The notes below the pieces were generated by a model that made no database searches, was not told the DNA's origin, and saw nothing but the letters and a program-made list of their open reading frames with translations. The translations under genes and the position numbers were made by a program. Below are positions 19,227-29,414 of a DNA stretch of 64,000 bases, piece by piece. Each line of letters begins with the position of its first letter. The first letter of the stretch is position 1. This DNA comes from Streptomyces sp. NBC_01463 (GTDB lineage Bacteria > Actinomycetota > Actinomycetes > Streptomycetales > Streptomycetaceae): positions 3,596,001 to 3,660,000 of the forward strand of contig CP109468.1 of the NCBI GenBank assembly GCA_036227345.1. The letters run 5' to 3'.

Positions 19227-21098
19227 GTGCGTCTCGTCTTCCTGGTCGCCTTCCTGCGCATCCTGCGCCACCGCGATGCCGTCGGCGCCGACCTCGCGCC
19301 GGACGAGGCGGTGGCCCTGGACCCGCCGGACGCCCCGCTGGGCGCCGCCCTCGCCGCCGCGGCGGCCGGGGACCACGGCCCGGCACGGGAGCTCCTCGCC
19401 TCGACCCGGGTGCACGCCCAGTGGGAGCGCCGGGACGCGTACGTGAGCCGGCTGGCCCGGACCGCGCTGCACCACGACGGCTGGCTGGACGCCTGGCTGG
19501 CCGAGTCGCCCGACGACCCGGACGGTCTGCTCGTCGTCGCCGACCTCCATCTGCACCAGGCGTGGAAGGTGCGGACGAGCGCCCGCGCGAAGGATGTGGA
19601 GCGCGACCGGTTCCAGGCGTTCTTCGCGCTCCTGGAGGACGCGGTCCCGGTGATCGGCGCCGCAGCCGAGCGCAACCCCTCGGATCCGGTCCCCTGGCGC
19701 ATCGCGCTCACCCACGCCCGTGGGGTCCAGGCCCCGCGCGAGGTCTTCGACGCGTATCTCGCCGAGGCCGGGTCCCGCGATCCGCACCACTTCGGCTGCC
19801 ATGCGCAGGCCCTGCAGTATCTGTGCGCCAAGTGGTACGGCTCGCACGAGGAGATGTTCCGGTACGCGGAGCGGATCGCCGCGTCCGCCCCGCCCGGCTC
19901 GAAGCTGCACGCCCTGCCGCTCCAGGCGGCGCTGGAGTACCGGCTGTCCGAGGAGGACGGGCCCGACGGCCCCGACCCGTACGGCCCGAAGGTCGACGCG
20001 GCCATCACCCGGGCCCTGGACCTCTCCGAGACCTACGCGGGCTCGGGCGACCGCGAGGCGGCCGGTTTCCGCAACGAGCTGGCCCTGCTGCTGATCACGC
20101 AGGACCGGCCGGCCGAGGCCCTCGACGTGTTCCGGGCCATCGGTGTCCACGCGACCGAGTACCCGTGGAACCGGCTCGGCGACCCCCGTACGGAGTTCCT
20201 CGAAGCCCGGTCCGATGTCCGGCTGGACCTCGCGTCCGGCATCCCGTTCTTCGGCCGCCCGCCCGAGCCGCCCGCCGTCGCGCCGGACTGGGCGGAGCTG
20301 GCCCCGCGTGCGGTGGCGATCGTCCCCGCTCCCCCGGCCGAGGTCGCCCAGGCCGCGCTGATCTGCGGGTTCTCGCTGCGCACGGCTCCGGCGGGCGAGG
20401 GGTACAGCTATGTGGAGGTGGTCCCTGAGGCCGCTCGTGGCCGGCGCGCGGCGCTCCTTCCGGAGGACCCCCTGACCGCGGCGGCGGAGACGTTCACGAC
20501 GGGGGAGAGCTGGCCCGCCCTGGTTCTGCACCGCTCCCCCGGGCGCAGCCGCATCACCGCGCTCCACCAGGGCCGGCCGACGGCCACGCACACCTGGGAC
20601 ACCGAGGCCCCCGCCCCCGACCACGCCGATGTGCGGTCCGTCGCCGGGGAGCTCTCGCGGCTGTACCGGCTGGCGGACCCGCGCCCGCTGGCCCACATCC
20701 TGCGCGCCACCGGCGATCCGGTCCGGCACCAGGCCGACCTGGTCACCGCGCTGGGCCTGCCGCCCGTCCCGCCGGGCTTCGGCGGGGACACCGAGATCCT
20801 GGGCGCGATCCCGGGCGCCCGGGTGCAGGTGCGCCGCTCGATCCTGGCGGGGATGCGCGACACGATGACGACGGGCGCGGGCGCCCATCCGCCGGTCCCG
20901 GGGGACGGCTCCCCGCGGCCGGCCCGCTGGTGGCTGATCCGTACCGCCCTGCTGGCCGTCATCGGCGCGGCCGCCGTCTACGCCTGGTGGAGCCCGCGCG
21001 TCGGCTGGTTCCGCTCATCGGTGCTGAGCGGCGCCGCGCTGTACCTGGCCGGCGTCCTCACGCACGCGGTGCGCCGGCGCGGGCGTTCGGCCGCCTGA
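19227..21098 (+). CDS. Uncharacterised protein with helical repeat region and C-terminal membrane segment
   Basis: 623 residues. The first ~280 residues are Ala-rich helical, with features like tetratricopeptide/DUF4034-type repeats (WLAESPDDPDGLLVVADLHLHQAWKVR; YRLADP). The middle is mixed. A C-terminal hydrophobic pair (about 570-610, WWLIRTALLAVIGAAAVYAWW and GAALYLAGVLTHAV) may anchor it. GTG 19227 is preferred: GGAGG lies exactly 9 nt upstream, whereas an in-frame ATG 18 nt earlier precedes that GGAGG. It ends 7 bp from the convergent truA gene without an obvious hairpin. Confidence 0.68.
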   Translation: MRLVFLVAFLRILRHRDAVGADLAPDEAVALDPPDAPLGAALAAAAAGDHGPARELLASTRVHAQWERRDAYVSRLARTALHHDGWLDAWLAESPDDPDGLLVVADLHLHQAWKVRTSARAKDVERDRFQAFFALLEDAVPVIGAAAERNPSDPVPWRIALTHARGVQAPREVFDAYLAEAGSRDPHHFGCHAQALQYLCAKWYGSHEEMFRYAERIAASAPPGSKLHALPLQAALEYRLSEEDGPDGPDPYGPKVDAAITRALDLSETYAGSGDREAAGFRNELALLLITQDRPAEALDVFRAIGVHATEYPWNRLGDPRTEFLEARSDVRLDLASGIPFFGRPPEPPAVAPDWAELAPRAVAIVPAPPAEVAQAALICGFSLRTAPAGEGYSYVEVVPEAARGRRAALLPEDPLTAAAETFTTGESWPALVLHRSPGRSRITALHQGRPTATHTWDTEAPAPDHADVRSVAGELSRLYRLADPRPLAHILRATGDPVRHQADLVTALGLPPVPPGFGGDTEILGAIPGARVQVRRSILAGMRDTMTTGAGAHPPVPGDGSPRPARWWLIRTALLAVIGAAAVYAWWSPRVGWFRSSVLSGAALYLAGVLTHAVRRRGRSAA

Positions 21099-21105
21099 GC
21101 CGCCG

Positions 21106-21960
21106 TCAGCAGCAGCCGGCTCCCGGCAGGGTACGGACGTTGCGCGCCTCGACGGCCCGGGCCGCGAGCAACTCGTCGGCCGGGTAGGCGACTTCCTCCA
21201 GCGTCAGCCCGTGCGGCCGCACCACGTGCACCCCGGGATCGCGCACCCCGGCGGCCAGCACCTCGGCGGGCCACGGGTACGGGCGGCGTCCGTCGCCCAC
21301 GAAGAGCATCGAACCGACCAGCGCCCGCACCATGTTGTGGCAGAACGCGTCGGCCTGGACGGTGCCGGTGATGATCCCGGACGCCTCGTCGCGTACCCAG
21401 CGCAGCTGCTGCAGCGTCCGGATGGTCGTCGCGCCCTCGCGCTTCTTGCAGTACGCGGCGAAGTCGTGCTCTCCCGTCATGCGCGCAGCGGCCGCGTTCA
21501 TGGCCTCGACGTCCAACGGCCGGTCGTGCCAGAGCACATGACCGCGCACCAGGGGGTCCACCCCGCCGGGACCGTCCGCCACCCGGTAGGCGTACCGGCG
21601 CCACAGAGCCGAGAACCGGGCGTTGAACCCGGCCGGTGCCTCCTCGATCCGCCGGATCCGCACATCGGGCGCCATCCGGCCGGCCATCCGCCGCAGCACC
21701 TTGTCCGCGTGCTCGGCCCACACCTCGACCGGCAGGTCCACGTGCGCGACCTGGCCCCGGGCGTGCACCCCGGCATCGGTGCGCCCGGCCACGGTCAGGT
21801 CGTAGGTGCGGGTGGACCGGGTGACGGTCCGCAGCGCATCCTCGATCTCTCCCTGGACGGTGCGCCGGCCGGTCTGCTTCGCCCAGCCCGAGAAGTCCTT
21901 GCCGTCGTACGCCAGGTCCAGCCGCAGCCGTACGGACCCGGGCTCCACCACATCGCTCAC
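21106..21960 (-). CDS. truA: tRNA pseudouridine(38-40) synthase
   Basis: 284 residues. The catalytic motif [16 protein letters not shown] contains the invariant Asp. [14 protein letters not shown] at the N-terminus and [14 protein letters not shown] in the C-terminal half are TruA signatures. The enzyme isomerises uridines in the tRNA anticodon arm. The GTG at 21960 has GAGAGG about 9-14 nt upstream. It follows rplQ in the usual rpoA-rplQ-truA order, but beyond a hairpin. The C-terminal Cys-Cys is unusual but of unknown meaning. Confidence 0.95.
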   Translation of the reverse strand: MSDVVEPGSVRLRLDLAYDGKDFSGWAKQTGRRTVQGEIEDALRTVTRSTRTYDLTVAGRTDAGVHARGQVAHVDLPVEVWAEHADKVLRRMAGRMAPDVRIRRIEEAPAGFNARFSALWRRYAYRVADGPGGVDPLVRGHVLWHDRPLDVEAMNAAAARMTGEHDFAAYCKKREGATTIRTLQQLRWVRDEASGIITGTVQADAFCHNMVRALVGSMLFVGDGRRPYPWPAEVLAAGVRDPGVHVVRPHGLTLEEVAYPADELLAARAVEARNVRTLPGAGCC

Positions 21961-21994
21961 ACCAGTGATCCTCTCAAGATCCCCACACAACGGA

Positions 21995-22032
21995 ACGGGC
22001 CCGCACCGCCCCGAAGGGTGATGCGGGCCCGT
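21995..22032 (-). terminator. Terminator after rplQ (end of the alpha operon)
   Basis: An 11-bp perfect stem (ACGGGCCCGCA at 21995-22005 with 22022-22032) with a 16-nt loop, just past the rplQ stop codon and upstream of truA. Readthrough into truA is possible. Confidence 0.75.
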
Positions 22033-22050
22033 CCAGAGGTCTCAGAACGC

Positions 22051-22551
22051 TCAGGCGTCCTTCGACTCCTCGGCCTCGGCCGGCTTGGCGTCCTCGACGG
22101 ACTCGACCGGGGTCTCGTCCTTCTTGAGGGCGTCTTCCTTGACCGCGCGCTTCGTGGCTGCCTCGGCCTCACCGGTGGCGGCCTGCGCCACGGTCAGGGC
22201 CTCGACGAGCTCGATGACGGCCATCGGGGCGTTGTCGCCACGACGGTTGCCGATCTTGGTGATACGGGTGTAACCACCGGGGCGGTTCTCGTACCGCGGG
22301 GCGATCTCGGTGAAGAGCGTGTGCACGATGCCCTTGTCCGTGATCGACTGCAGCACCAGGCGACGGTTGTGGATGTCGCCCTTCTTCGCCTTGGTGATGA
22401 AACGCTCGGCGACCGGACGCAGGCGGCGGGCCTTGGCCTCGGTCGTGGTGATGCGGCCGTGCTCGAACAGCGACTTCGCGAGGTTGTTGAGAAGGTGCTT
22501 CTCGTGCGCAGCGCTGCCGCCCAGACGGGCACCCTTGGCGGGCTGAGGCAT
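22051..22551 (-). CDS. rplQ: Ribosomal protein L17
   Basis: 166 residues. The conserved core ([20 protein letters not shown] ... [17 protein letters not shown] ... [19 protein letters not shown]) covers ~115 residues. It is followed by a ~50-residue acidic Ala/Glu/Lys tail common in actinobacteria and missing in E. coli. L17 sits near the exit tunnel. It lies 252 bp downstream of rpoA, an unusually long gap that holds tandem repeats. Confidence 0.97.
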   Translation of the reverse strand: MPQPAKGARLGGSAAHEKHLLNNLAKSLFEHGRITTTEAKARRLRPVAERFITKAKKGDIHNRRLVLQSITDKGIVHTLFTEIAPRYENRPGGYTRITKIGNRRGDNAPMAVIELVEALTVAQAATGEAEAATKRAVKEDALKKDETPVESVEDAKPAEAEESKDA

Positions 22552-22673
22552 GGTTTTCTCCTTGTGTGCTGCACCGGCCGTATCAGGTACCGGTGTCAGT
22601 TCCCGTGAGGCGGTCGCCCCACGGAAGTTCCAGACGCCGCCCGCACTCGAAATCGAGCCTCAGCCCGAAATCC

Positions 22674-22756
22674 AAGCCCGTCCGGCGATCGAGGACAAAG
22701 CCCTCGCGTACGAGCCGTAATCAAGCCCGTCCGGCGATTGAGGACAAAGCCCTCGC
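22674..22756 (+). repeat. Tandem pair of ~49-bp repeats inside the rpoA-rplQ gap
   Basis: Two copies of a unit begin at 22674 and 22723, exactly 49 bp apart. Each contains the 23-bp core (AAGCCCGTCCGGCGAT...GAGGAC; one difference) followed by AAAGCCCTCGC. A degenerate third copy may precede them near 22650. The core is also found at 135-157 and, inverted, at 16238-16260. Confidence 0.8.
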
Positions 22757-22803
22757 CCGGCCCGGGGCACCCAGCAAAACCGGGCACCCCAGCCGGAGGC
22801 GTA

Positions 22804-23826
22804 CTAGTACTGCTCGGTCTCCACGAAACCGGCGTCCGCGTCGTCGTCCGCACCGAACGCGTCGGCCGCGGCGGTCGGGTCGAAGCCGGGAGGCGAGTCC
22901 TTCAGCGCCAGGCCCATACCGGCCAGCTTCGCCTTGACCTCGTCGATCGACTTCGCACCGAAGTTGCGGATGTCGAGCAGGTCCGCCTCGGAGCGGGCCA
23001 CGAGCTCGCCCACCGAGTGGATGCCCTCGCGCTTGAGGCAGTTGTACGAGCGGACCGTGAGCTCCAGCTCCTCGATCGGCAGCGCCAGATCGGCGGCCAG
23101 GGCCGCGTCCGTCGGCGAGGGGCCCATGTCGATGCCCTCGGCGTCGATGTTGAGCTCGCGCGCCAGACCGAACAGCTCGACCAGGGTCTTGCCGGCCGAC
23201 GCCATGGCGTCACGGGGACGCATGGCCTGCTTGGTCTCGACGTCGACGATCAGCTTGTCGAAGTCGGTGCGCTGCTCGACACGGGTCGCCTCGACCTTGT
23301 ACGTGACCTTGAGCACCGGGGAGTAGATGGAGTCGACCGGGATCCGGCCGATCTCCTGGCCCACCTGCTTGTTCTGGACGGCGGAGACGTAGCCGCGACC
23401 GCGCTCGACGGTCAGCTCCATCTCCAGCTTGCCCTTGCCGTTCAGCGTGGCCAGGACGAGGTCCGGGTTGTGGACCTCGACACCGGCCGGCGGGGCGATG
23501 TCGGCAGCGGTGACCAGGCCGGGACCCTGCTTGCGCAGGTACATCACGACCGGCTCGTCGTGCTCCGAGGAGACGACCAGCTGCTTGATGTTGAGGATGA
23601 GGTCGGTCACGTCCTCCTTGACGCCCGGCACGGTGGTGAACTCGTGCAGGACACCGTCGATACGGATGCTGGTGACAGCGGCACCCGGGATCGAGGAGAG
23701 GAGCGTGCGGCGCAGGGAGTTGCCGAGCGTGTAGCCGAAGCCCGGCTCCAGCGGCTCGATGACGAACCGCGAGCGGAACTCGTCAACGACCTCTTCGGTC
23801 AGCGACGGACGCTGAGCGATAAGCAT
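22804..23826 (-). CDS. rpoA: RNA polymerase alpha subunit
   Basis: 340 residues, the length known for Streptomyces alpha. The N-terminal domain ([20 protein letters not shown], the dimerisation helix) drives polymerase assembly. The C-terminal domain ([20 protein letters not shown] ... [16 protein letters not shown]) contacts UP elements and activators. An acidic tail with DDDAD ends the protein. The ATG at 23826 starts MLIAQRPSL. Upstream rpsK is 137 bp away with no rpsD between. Confidence 0.98.
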   Translation of the reverse strand: MLIAQRPSLTEEVVDEFRSRFVIEPLEPGFGYTLGNSLRRTLLSSIPGAAVTSIRIDGVLHEFTTVPGVKEDVTDLILNIKQLVVSSEHDEPVVMYLRKQGPGLVTAADIAPPAGVEVHNPDLVLATLNGKGKLEMELTVERGRGYVSAVQNKQVGQEIGRIPVDSIYSPVLKVTYKVEATRVEQRTDFDKLIVDVETKQAMRPRDAMASAGKTLVELFGLARELNIDAEGIDMGPSPTDAALAADLALPIEELELTVRSYNCLKREGIHSVGELVARSEADLLDIRNFGAKSIDEVKAKLAGMGLALKDSPPGFDPTAAADAFGADDDADAGFVETEQY

Positions 23827-23963
23827 GTGTGAATCCTTCAGTCGTGGGCGCCCACTATTTGACGCCCGACAGATGAAACAAGGATACGGGCGGCACACCC
23901 CCGTAGGGGGCATACCGCCCGTACCCACGCTACTGACGCACGGCCGTCACCGGCCGTGGCGCA

Positions 23964-24368
23964 TCAGACGCGGCGACGCTTCGGCGGACGGCAGCCGTTG
24001 TGCGGCGTCGGGGTGACGTCCTGGATCGAACCGACCTCCAGGCCCGTGGCCTGGAGGGAGCGGATCGCGGTCTCGCGGCCGGAGCCCGGACCCTTGACGA
24101 AGACGTCAACCTTGCGCATGCCGTGCTCCTGCGCGCGGCGGGCGGCCGACTCGGCGGCCATCTGCGCGGCGAAGGGGGTGGACTTGCGCGAGCCCTTGAA
24201 GCCGACGTGGCCGGCGGAGGCCCAGGAGATCACGTTGCCCGAGGGGTCCGTGATCGAGACGATGGTGTTGTTGAACGTGCTCTTGATGTGCGCGTGGCCG
24301 TGAGCGACGTTCTTCTTTTCCTTGCGACGCACCTTCTTGGCTGCGCCCTGACGACCCTTGGGGGGCAT
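23964..24368 (-). CDS. rpsK: Ribosomal protein S11
   Basis: 134 residues. [19 protein letters not shown] and the C-terminal [16 protein letters not shown] are invariant in S11, which forms the platform by the E-site mRNA. The [11 protein letters not shown] tail includes the Asn-Gly that is converted to isoaspartate in some bacteria. It follows rpsM by 105 bp. In many bacteria rpsD comes next; here the next gene is rpoA. Confidence 0.98.
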   Translation of the reverse strand: MPPKGRQGAAKKVRRKEKKNVAHGHAHIKSTFNNTIVSITDPSGNVISWASAGHVGFKGSRKSTPFAAQMAAESAARRAQEHGMRKVDVFVKGPGSGRETAIRSLQATGLEVGSIQDVTPTPHNGCRPPKRRRV

Positions 24369-24473
24369 GTCTTGACTCCAGATGGAGAGGGGAGGTGATC
24401 GGTCCTACAGCGAAGACCGCTGGATGCTGCGGTTGCCCGGTGAACCGGACGTGCGCAGTGCGTCCGCTGAGGA

Positions 24474-24854
24474 CTACTTCTTGCCCGGCTTCTTCTTACC
24501 GGCGATCGCGCGACGCGGACCCTTGCGGGTACGGGCGTTGGTGCTGGTGCGCTGACCGTGGACCGGGAGACCGCGACGGTGGCGGATGCCCTGGTAGCAG
24601 CCGATCTCGATCTTGCGGCGGATGTCGCCCTGGATCTCGCGGCGAAGGTCACCCTCCGTGCGGAGGTTGGCGTCCACGTACTCGCGGATCTTGACCAGGT
24701 CCTCTTCAGCCAGGTCACGAACGCGGGTGTTCGGGTTCACGCCGGTGGTGGCGAGGATCTCCTTGGACCGGGTGCGCCCGATACCGAAGACGTAGGTGAG
24801 GGCAACCTCCACGCGCTTTTCGCGCGGGATGTCAACACCTGAAACGCGTGCCAT
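24474..24854 (-). CDS. rpsM: Ribosomal protein S13
   Basis: 126 residues. [20 protein letters not shown] at the N-terminus, [15 protein letters not shown], and the basic C-terminal tail ending GKKKPGKK (which touches the A and P sites) identify it. It heads the S13-S11-alpha-L17 block, 194 bp downstream of rpmJ. The gap shows no clear terminator. Confidence 0.98.
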   Translation of the reverse strand: MARVSGVDIPREKRVEVALTYVFGIGRTRSKEILATTGVNPNTRVRDLAEEDLVKIREYVDANLRTEGDLRREIQGDIRRKIEIGCYQGIRHRRGLPVHGQRTSTNARTRKGPRRAIAGKKKPGKK

Positions 24855-25048
24855 TCAATGGCTCCAGTTGTTATTTCGGGGGTCTTCCGCAGTGCCACTC
24901 CCGACCGCCGACCTCTCGCTGGGAGAGGTGGTACGCCCGGGTCCCCGGCCCCCGCCGGAGGTGTCGTCAGCCGTGGCTTGGACGGGCTCTGCGTATGTAC
25001 GTTTACGTGCGTCGCGCGAAGTACTGCGAGATGCGAGGGGGTCGTGCG

Positions 25049-25162
25049 TCAGCCCTGGCGCTGCTTGTGGCGCAGGTTGTCGCAGATGACCATGACCCGA
25101 CCGTGACGGCGGATCACCTTGCACTTGTCGCAGATCTTCTTGACGCTCGGCTTGACCTTCAT
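25049..25162 (-). CDS. rpmJ: Ribosomal protein L36 (zinc-binding form)
   Basis: 37 residues, ATG at 25162 to TGA at 25049. The protein starts [17 protein letters not shown] and ends NLRHKQRQG. Cys11, Cys14, Cys27 and His32 form the CCCH zinc site of the C+ form. Zinc-free paralogues, when present in Streptomyces, are induced elsewhere by zinc starvation. It lies between infA and rpsM as usual. Confidence 0.97.
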   Translation of the reverse strand: MKVKPSVKKICDKCKVIRRHGRVMVICDNLRHKQRQG

Positions 25163-25222
25163 GGGATGTCAGGTTCTCCGGGTCAGTGCCGGCACCCCGC
25201 CGAAGCGAGATGTAGGCAAGAT

Positions 25223-25444
25223 CTACTTGTAGCGGTAGACGATCCGGCCACGCGTCAGGTCGTACGGGGAGAGCTCCACCACGACCCGGTCGTCCGGAAG
25301 GATTCGGATGTAGTGCATCCGCATCTTGCCGGAGATGTGCGCGAGGACCTTGTGACCGTTCTGGAGTTCCACCTTGAACATGGCGTTCGGGAGGGACTCG
25401 ATCACGGTGCCCTCAATTTCGATGGCACCTTGCTTCTTGGCCAC
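25223..25444 (-). CDS. infA: Translation initiation factor IF-1
   Basis: 73 residues; the OB-fold protein binds the 30S A site during initiation. [20 protein letters not shown] and the closing [12 protein letters not shown] are invariant. The start is GTG 25444, with AAAGG about 7 nt upstream. It lies 60 bp before rpmJ and 166 bp after map, across a terminator-like hairpin, so it probably begins a separate infA-rpmJ-rpsM transcript. No promoter could be fixed with confidence in that gap. Confidence 0.97.
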   Translation of the reverse strand: MAKKQGAIEIEGTVIESLPNAMFKVELQNGHKVLAHISGKMRMHYIRILPDDRVVVELSPYDLTRGRIVYRYK

Positions 25445-25568
25445 GCTTCGCCTTTCGAATCGGCTACCTTGATCGACTTTCGTCACTCGTATGCGGACAC
25501 ACGGATGCACGAGAGCCGACGAGTCAGTCTACGTCAGCGGACTCCAAAAGACGAATCCGTCAAGTTTG

Positions 25569-25602
25569 CCCACCGCGGGAGATCCTTAGACCTCCCGGTG
25601 GG
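25569..25602 (-). terminator. Hairpin after map
   Basis: Arms CCCACC..GGGAG at 25569-25581 pair with CTCCCGGTGGG at 25592-25602 (11 bp with a 2-nt bulge). It begins 8 nt past the map stop and lies upstream of the infA promoter region. Confidence 0.6.
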
Positions 25603-25610
25603 GTACAACC

Positions 25611-26447
25611 TCAGCCCAGCGGGTCGGGCGCCGCCTCGACGCCGTACTGAGCCAGCTTCTCGCGGCCGCAGTCCGGGGCGGTGAGGACCAGCGGGCCCTG
25701 CTCCGTGAGGGCGATGGAGTGCTCCCAGTGCGAGGACCAGGTGCCGTCGGTGGTGATGACGGTCCACTCGTCCTTGAGCACCTCGGTGTGCGGGGTGCCG
25801 AGCGAGACCATCGGCTCGATGGCCAGGCAGAGGCCGGGGACCAGCTTGATGCCCTTGCCGCGCTTTCGGGCGACGTAGTTCAGCAGGTGCGGGTCCATGT
25901 GCATCTCGGTGCCGATGCCGTGCCCGCCGTAGTCCTCGATGATCCCGTACTTGCCGGTGGCGGGGCGGGGCTGGCGGCGGATGTACGACTCGATCGCCTT
26001 CGAGATGTCGACCAGGCGGTTGTTCACCTTCATCGCGGCGATGCCGGCCCACATCGACTCCTCGGTCACCCGGGAGAGCTCGATGAGCTCCGGAGCGTGA
26101 CCGGTGCCGACGAAGGCCGTGTACGCGGCGTCGCCGTGCCAGCCGTCGATGATCGCGCCGGCGTCGATCGAGATGATGTCGCCGTCCTTGAGGACGGTCT
26201 TGTCGTCCGGGATGCCGTGGACGACGACTTCGTTGACCGAGGTGCAGATCGTCGCGGGGAACCCGCCGTACCCGAGGAAGTTCGACTTCGCGCCGTGGTC
26301 GGCGATCACCTTGCGGGCGACCTGGTCCAGGTCCTGTGTGGTGGAGCCGGGTACCGCGGCCTCGCGGGTCGCCGCGTGAATGGCAGCGACCACCAGCCCC
26401 GCCTCACGCATCTTCGCGATCTGCTCGGGGGTCTTGATCTGCACCAT
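25611..26447 (-). CDS. map: Methionine aminopeptidase, type I
   Basis: 278 residues. It removes the initiator Met from new proteins. The dinuclear metal ligands are visible in order: SIDAGAIIDGWHGD (two Asp), GGHGIG (His), LAIEPM (Glu) and WEHSIALTE (Glu). There is no N-terminal zinc finger, so this is the plain type Ia-like form. Streptomyces usually has more than one map; this one is the adk-linked copy. It follows adk by 128 bp. Confidence 0.97.
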   Translation of the reverse strand: MVQIKTPEQIAKMREAGLVVAAIHAATREAAVPGSTTQDLDQVARKVIADHGAKSNFLGYGGFPATICTSVNEVVVHGIPDDKTVLKDGDIISIDAGAIIDGWHGDAAYTAFVGTGHAPELIELSRVTEESMWAGIAAMKVNNRLVDISKAIESYIRRQPRPATGKYGIIEDYGGHGIGTEMHMDPHLLNYVARKRGKGIKLVPGLCLAIEPMVSLGTPHTEVLKDEWTVITTDGTWSSHWEHSIALTEQGPLVLTAPDCGREKLAQYGVEAAPDPLG

Positions 26448-26575
26448 GCTGCGGCGCCTTTCCGGGTGGGGACGGTGAGAGGGGCGGGTACTCCACGATA
26501 CGGCCGCAAACAGTCGGCCGCGGCGCCCAAGGACGCCGCGGCCGACTGCACTGCATGTACTACGGGTGTGCTCGC

Positions 26576-27232
26576 TCAGCCCTCGTCGGACTTCAGAGCC
26601 TCCATGGCCCGCTCGGTCACGTCGGTGACCTTGCCGAGCGCGGAGATGGTGACCACCAGGTCCTGCGCCCTGTAGTAGTCGATGATCGGCTCGGTCTGCG
26701 TGTGGTAGACCTCGAGCCGGGTACGGACCGTCTCTTCGCTGTCGTCGTCGCGCTGGTACAGCTCGCCGCCGCAGGTGTCGCAGACACCCTCGGTCTGCGG
26801 CGGGTTGTACGTCACGTGGAACACGTGCGCGCTCTCGTTGCGGCAGACGCGGCGGCCCGCGATGCGCTTCACGACCTCGTCCTCGGGAACCTCGAGGTCG
26901 AGTACCGCGTCCAGCTTTACGCCCTCGTCCTTGAGCATCACATCCAGGGCCTCGGCCTGTCCCACGTTGCGCGGGAAGCCGTCGAGCAGGAAGCCGTTGA
27001 CCGCGTCCGACTGGGACATCCGGTCCTTGGCCATCCCGATCGTGACCTCGTCCGGCACCAGCTGTCCCGCGTCCATGAAGGCGCGGGCCTGCTTGCCAAG
27101 GTCAGTGCCCTGGCTGATGTTGGCGCGGAAGAGGTCGCCCGTGGAGATGTGCGGAATCGACAGGTTCTTGGCAAGGTACGCAGCCTGCGTTCCCTTGCCG
27201 GCACCCGGCGGGCCGACGAGGACGATTCGCAT
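26576..27232 (-). CDS. adk: Adenylate kinase
   Basis: 218 residues; converts ATP plus AMP to two ADP. The P-loop [10 protein letters not shown] begins near residue 7, DGFPRN is present, and the long LID is at ~125-160. The LID holds CRNESAH and, later, GVCDTCGG, a three-cysteine version of the zinc-binding LID whose first CxxC is altered (C-R-N-E), so zinc binding is uncertain. The ATG overlaps the secY stop by one base (TGATG), implying coupled translation. Confidence 0.97.
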   Translation of the reverse strand: MRIVLVGPPGAGKGTQAAYLAKNLSIPHISTGDLFRANISQGTDLGKQARAFMDAGQLVPDEVTIGMAKDRMSQSDAVNGFLLDGFPRNVGQAEALDVMLKDEGVKLDAVLDLEVPEDEVVKRIAGRRVCRNESAHVFHVTYNPPQTEGVCDTCGGELYQRDDDSEETVRTRLEVYHTQTEPIIDYYRAQDLVVTISALGKVTDVTERAMEALKSDEG

Positions 27233-28551
27233 CAGCGGAGGAACCCTTCGTAATTGCGCTGCTGGAGCTGACTCTCGATCTGCTTCACGGTTTCCAGACC
27301 CACACCCACGATGATGAGGATGCTCGTCCCGCCGAACGGGAAGTTCTGGTTGGCTCCACCGAAGCCTGCCAACGCCATCGTCGGCACAAGAGCGATCAGA
27401 CCCAGATACAGCGAGCCCGGCCAAGTGATCCTGTTGAGCACGTAGCTCAGGTACTCGGCAGTAGGTCGACCTGCCCGGATACCCGGGATGAAGCCACCAT
27501 ACTTCTTCATGTTGTCCGCGACTTCCTCGGGGTTGAACGAAATCGCCACATAGAAGAAGGCGAAGAAGACGATCAACAGGAAGTACGCCGTGATGTAGTA
27601 CGGGTGGTCGCCCTTGACGAAGTGGTCCTTGATCCAGGTCGCCCAGCCCGCTTGGGAGTTGGAGAACTGGACGATCAGGGCCGGGATGTAGAGCAGCGAA
27701 GAAGCGAAGATGACGGGAATCACACCCGCCTGGTTCACCTTCAGCGGGATGTAGGTGGACGTGCCACCGTACGACCTGCGCCCGATCATGCGCTTCGCGT
27801 ACTGCACCGGGATCCTGCGCTGGGCCTGCTCGACGAAGACGACGAGCGCCACCATCACGAAGCCGATCAGGATGACGGTGCCGAACTCGATCCAGCCGTC
27901 CGCGAGCTTGCCGCTCGTCTTGATGGCCCACAGCGCGCCGGGGAAGCTGGCGGCGATCGAGATGAACATCAGGATCGACATGCCGTTGCCGATGCCGCGG
28001 TCGGTGATGAGCTCACCGAGCCACATGACGGCGGCCGTGCCGGCGGTCATCGTGATGACCATCGTGATGGTCGTGAACAGCGACTGGTTCGGGACGATCT
28101 GGTCGGCGACCGGGCAGCCGCTGAAGAGCGCTCCGCTGCGTGCGGTGGCCACCAGGCCGGTGCCCTGCAGGATGGCGAGTGCGACCGTCAGATAACGCGT
28201 GTACTGCGTGATCTTGGCCTGGCCGGACTGCCCCTCCTTCTTGAGCGCCTCGAGTCGGGGAATCACCACGGTCAGCAGCTGAAGAATGATGCTGGCCGTG
28301 ATGTACGGCATGATGCCGAGCGCGAAGATCGTGATCTGCAGCAGTGCACCACCGCTGAACATGTTCACCAGGCCGAAGAGGCTGTTGTTGCCCTTGCTTG
28401 CCTGATCAACACAGGTCTGGACGTTCTCGTAACTCACTCCCGGGACCGGGATGTGTGCCCCGAGCCGGTAGAGAACGATGATGCCGAGCGTGAAGAACAG
28501 CTTCTTGCGCAGGTCGGGCGTCTTGAACGCCCGGGCGAACGCGGTGAGCAC
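27232..28551 (-). CDS. secY: Preprotein translocase subunit SecY
   Basis: 439 residues with ten membrane helices; the pore of the Sec channel. [21 protein letters not shown] opens the protein, [15 protein letters not shown] is the plug/TM2 region, and [23 protein letters not shown] is the large cytoplasmic loop that docks SecA and the ribosome. The GTG at 28551 is selected because AGGAGG stands about 4 nt upstream; a longer frame is not conserved. SecE is encoded 33 kb away in this window. Confidence 0.97.
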   Translation of the reverse strand: MLTAFARAFKTPDLRKKLFFTLGIIVLYRLGAHIPVPGVSYENVQTCVDQASKGNNSLFGLVNMFSGGALLQITIFALGIMPYITASIILQLLTVVIPRLEALKKEGQSGQAKITQYTRYLTVALAILQGTGLVATARSGALFSGCPVADQIVPNQSLFTTITMVITMTAGTAAVMWLGELITDRGIGNGMSILMFISIAASFPGALWAIKTSGKLADGWIEFGTVILIGFVMVALVVFVEQAQRRIPVQYAKRMIGRRSYGGTSTYIPLKVNQAGVIPVIFASSLLYIPALIVQFSNSQAGWATWIKDHFVKGDHPYYITAYFLLIVFFAFFYVAISFNPEEVADNMKKYGGFIPGIRAGRPTAEYLSYVLNRITWPGSLYLGLIALVPTMALAGFGGANQNFPFGGTSILIIVGVGLETVKQIESQLQQRNYEGFLR

Positions 28552-28706
28552 GGTGCCTCCTGCGACCCCCGCGCAATGCGTAGAGGTGACGGTCTTGAGG
28601 ATCGACGAATACGTAACAGTCAAAGGTCCCCGGACGCTTGCGCCCAGGGGTTACCACAGCAACGGACGCCACCTTACCGGCGTACATGCCCCCCTAGGAA
28701 CGACCA

Positions 28707-28740
28707 ACCGGGGATGCCCCATATGAGAGGCATCCCCGGT
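28707..28740 (-). terminator. Hairpin between rplO and secY
   Basis: A 12-bp stem (ACCGGGGATGCC at 28707-28718 with 28729-28740) with a 10-nt loop, in the 223-bp rplO-secY gap. It may end or attenuate the spc transcript before secY, whose own promoter probably lies between 28560 and 28660 (TTGACT near 28618 on the minus strand is a candidate -35). Confidence 0.65.
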
Positions 28741-28774
28741 CGGATGTTCAGGCCACCGAATGGTCCGAGTTGTC

Positions 28775-29230
28775 TCAGACGAGCTCGGTGACAGTGCCGC
28801 CGGCAGCGGCAATCTTCTCCTTGGCGGAGCCGGAGACGGCGTCAACCGAAACCTGCAGCGCCACGGAGATCTCGCCCTGTCCGAGGACCTTGACGAGGTG
28901 GTTGTTGCGCACAGCGCCCTTGGCGACCAGATCGGCCACCGTGACCTCTCCACCCTCGGGGTAGAGCGTCGCGAGCTTGTCCAGGTTCACGACCTGGTAC
29001 TCGGTGCGGAACGGGTTCTTGAAGCCCTTGAGCTTCGGGAGACGCATGTGGAGGGGCATCTGGCCACCCTCGAAGCGCTCCGGAACCTGGTAACGGGCCT
29101 TGGTGCCCTTGGTACCACGACCAGCGGTCTTACCCTTGGATGCCTCACCACGACCCACACGGGTCTTGGCGGTCTTGGCACCCGGGGCAGGCCGGAGGTC
29201 ATGCGCCTTCAGCGGCTTGTTCTCCGCCAT
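28775..29230 (-). CDS. rplO: Ribosomal protein L15
   Basis: 151 residues. [22 protein letters not shown], the Gly-rich [14 protein letters not shown] segment and [19 protein letters not shown] are diagnostic. L15 is a late assembly protein of the 50S subunit. The ATG 29230 is used rather than an in-frame ATG 18 nt upstream within rpmD. It lies one base after the rpmD stop. Confidence 0.97.
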   Translation of the reverse strand: MAENKPLKAHDLRPAPGAKTAKTRVGRGEASKGKTAGRGTKGTKARYQVPERFEGGQMPLHMRLPKLKGFKNPFRTEYQVVNLDKLATLYPEGGEVTVADLVAKGAVRNNHLVKVLGQGEISVALQVSVDAVSGSAKEKIAAAGGTVTELV

Positions 29231-29231
29231 G

Positions 29232-29414
29232 TCAGTCGACCTCCTCAACCGTCACGAGGTGGCGGACGGTGTGAACCATTCCGCGGAACTCGGGGCGGTC
29301 CTCCTTGACAACCACGTCGTGCAGGCGCTTGAGCCCGAGCGAACGCAGGGTGTCGCGGTGGTTCTGCTTGCTGCCGATGTACGACTTCGTCTGCGTGATC
29401 TTGAGACGGGCCAT
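29232..29414 (-). CDS. rpmD: Ribosomal protein L30
   Basis: 60 residues, the full family length: [20 protein letters not shown] then [22 protein letters not shown]. The start overlaps the rpsE stop (TAATG), and the stop is adjacent to rplO, so it is tightly packed in the spc operon. Confidence 0.97.
   Translation of the reverse strand: MARLKITQTKSYIGSKQNHRDTLRSLGLKRLHDVVVKEDRPEFRGMVHTVRHLVTVEEVD

Noticed and set aside
24855..25048. Possible small gene between rpsM and rpmJ
   Set aside because: Frames here lack family similarity and good starts; the gap is probably leader or spacer.
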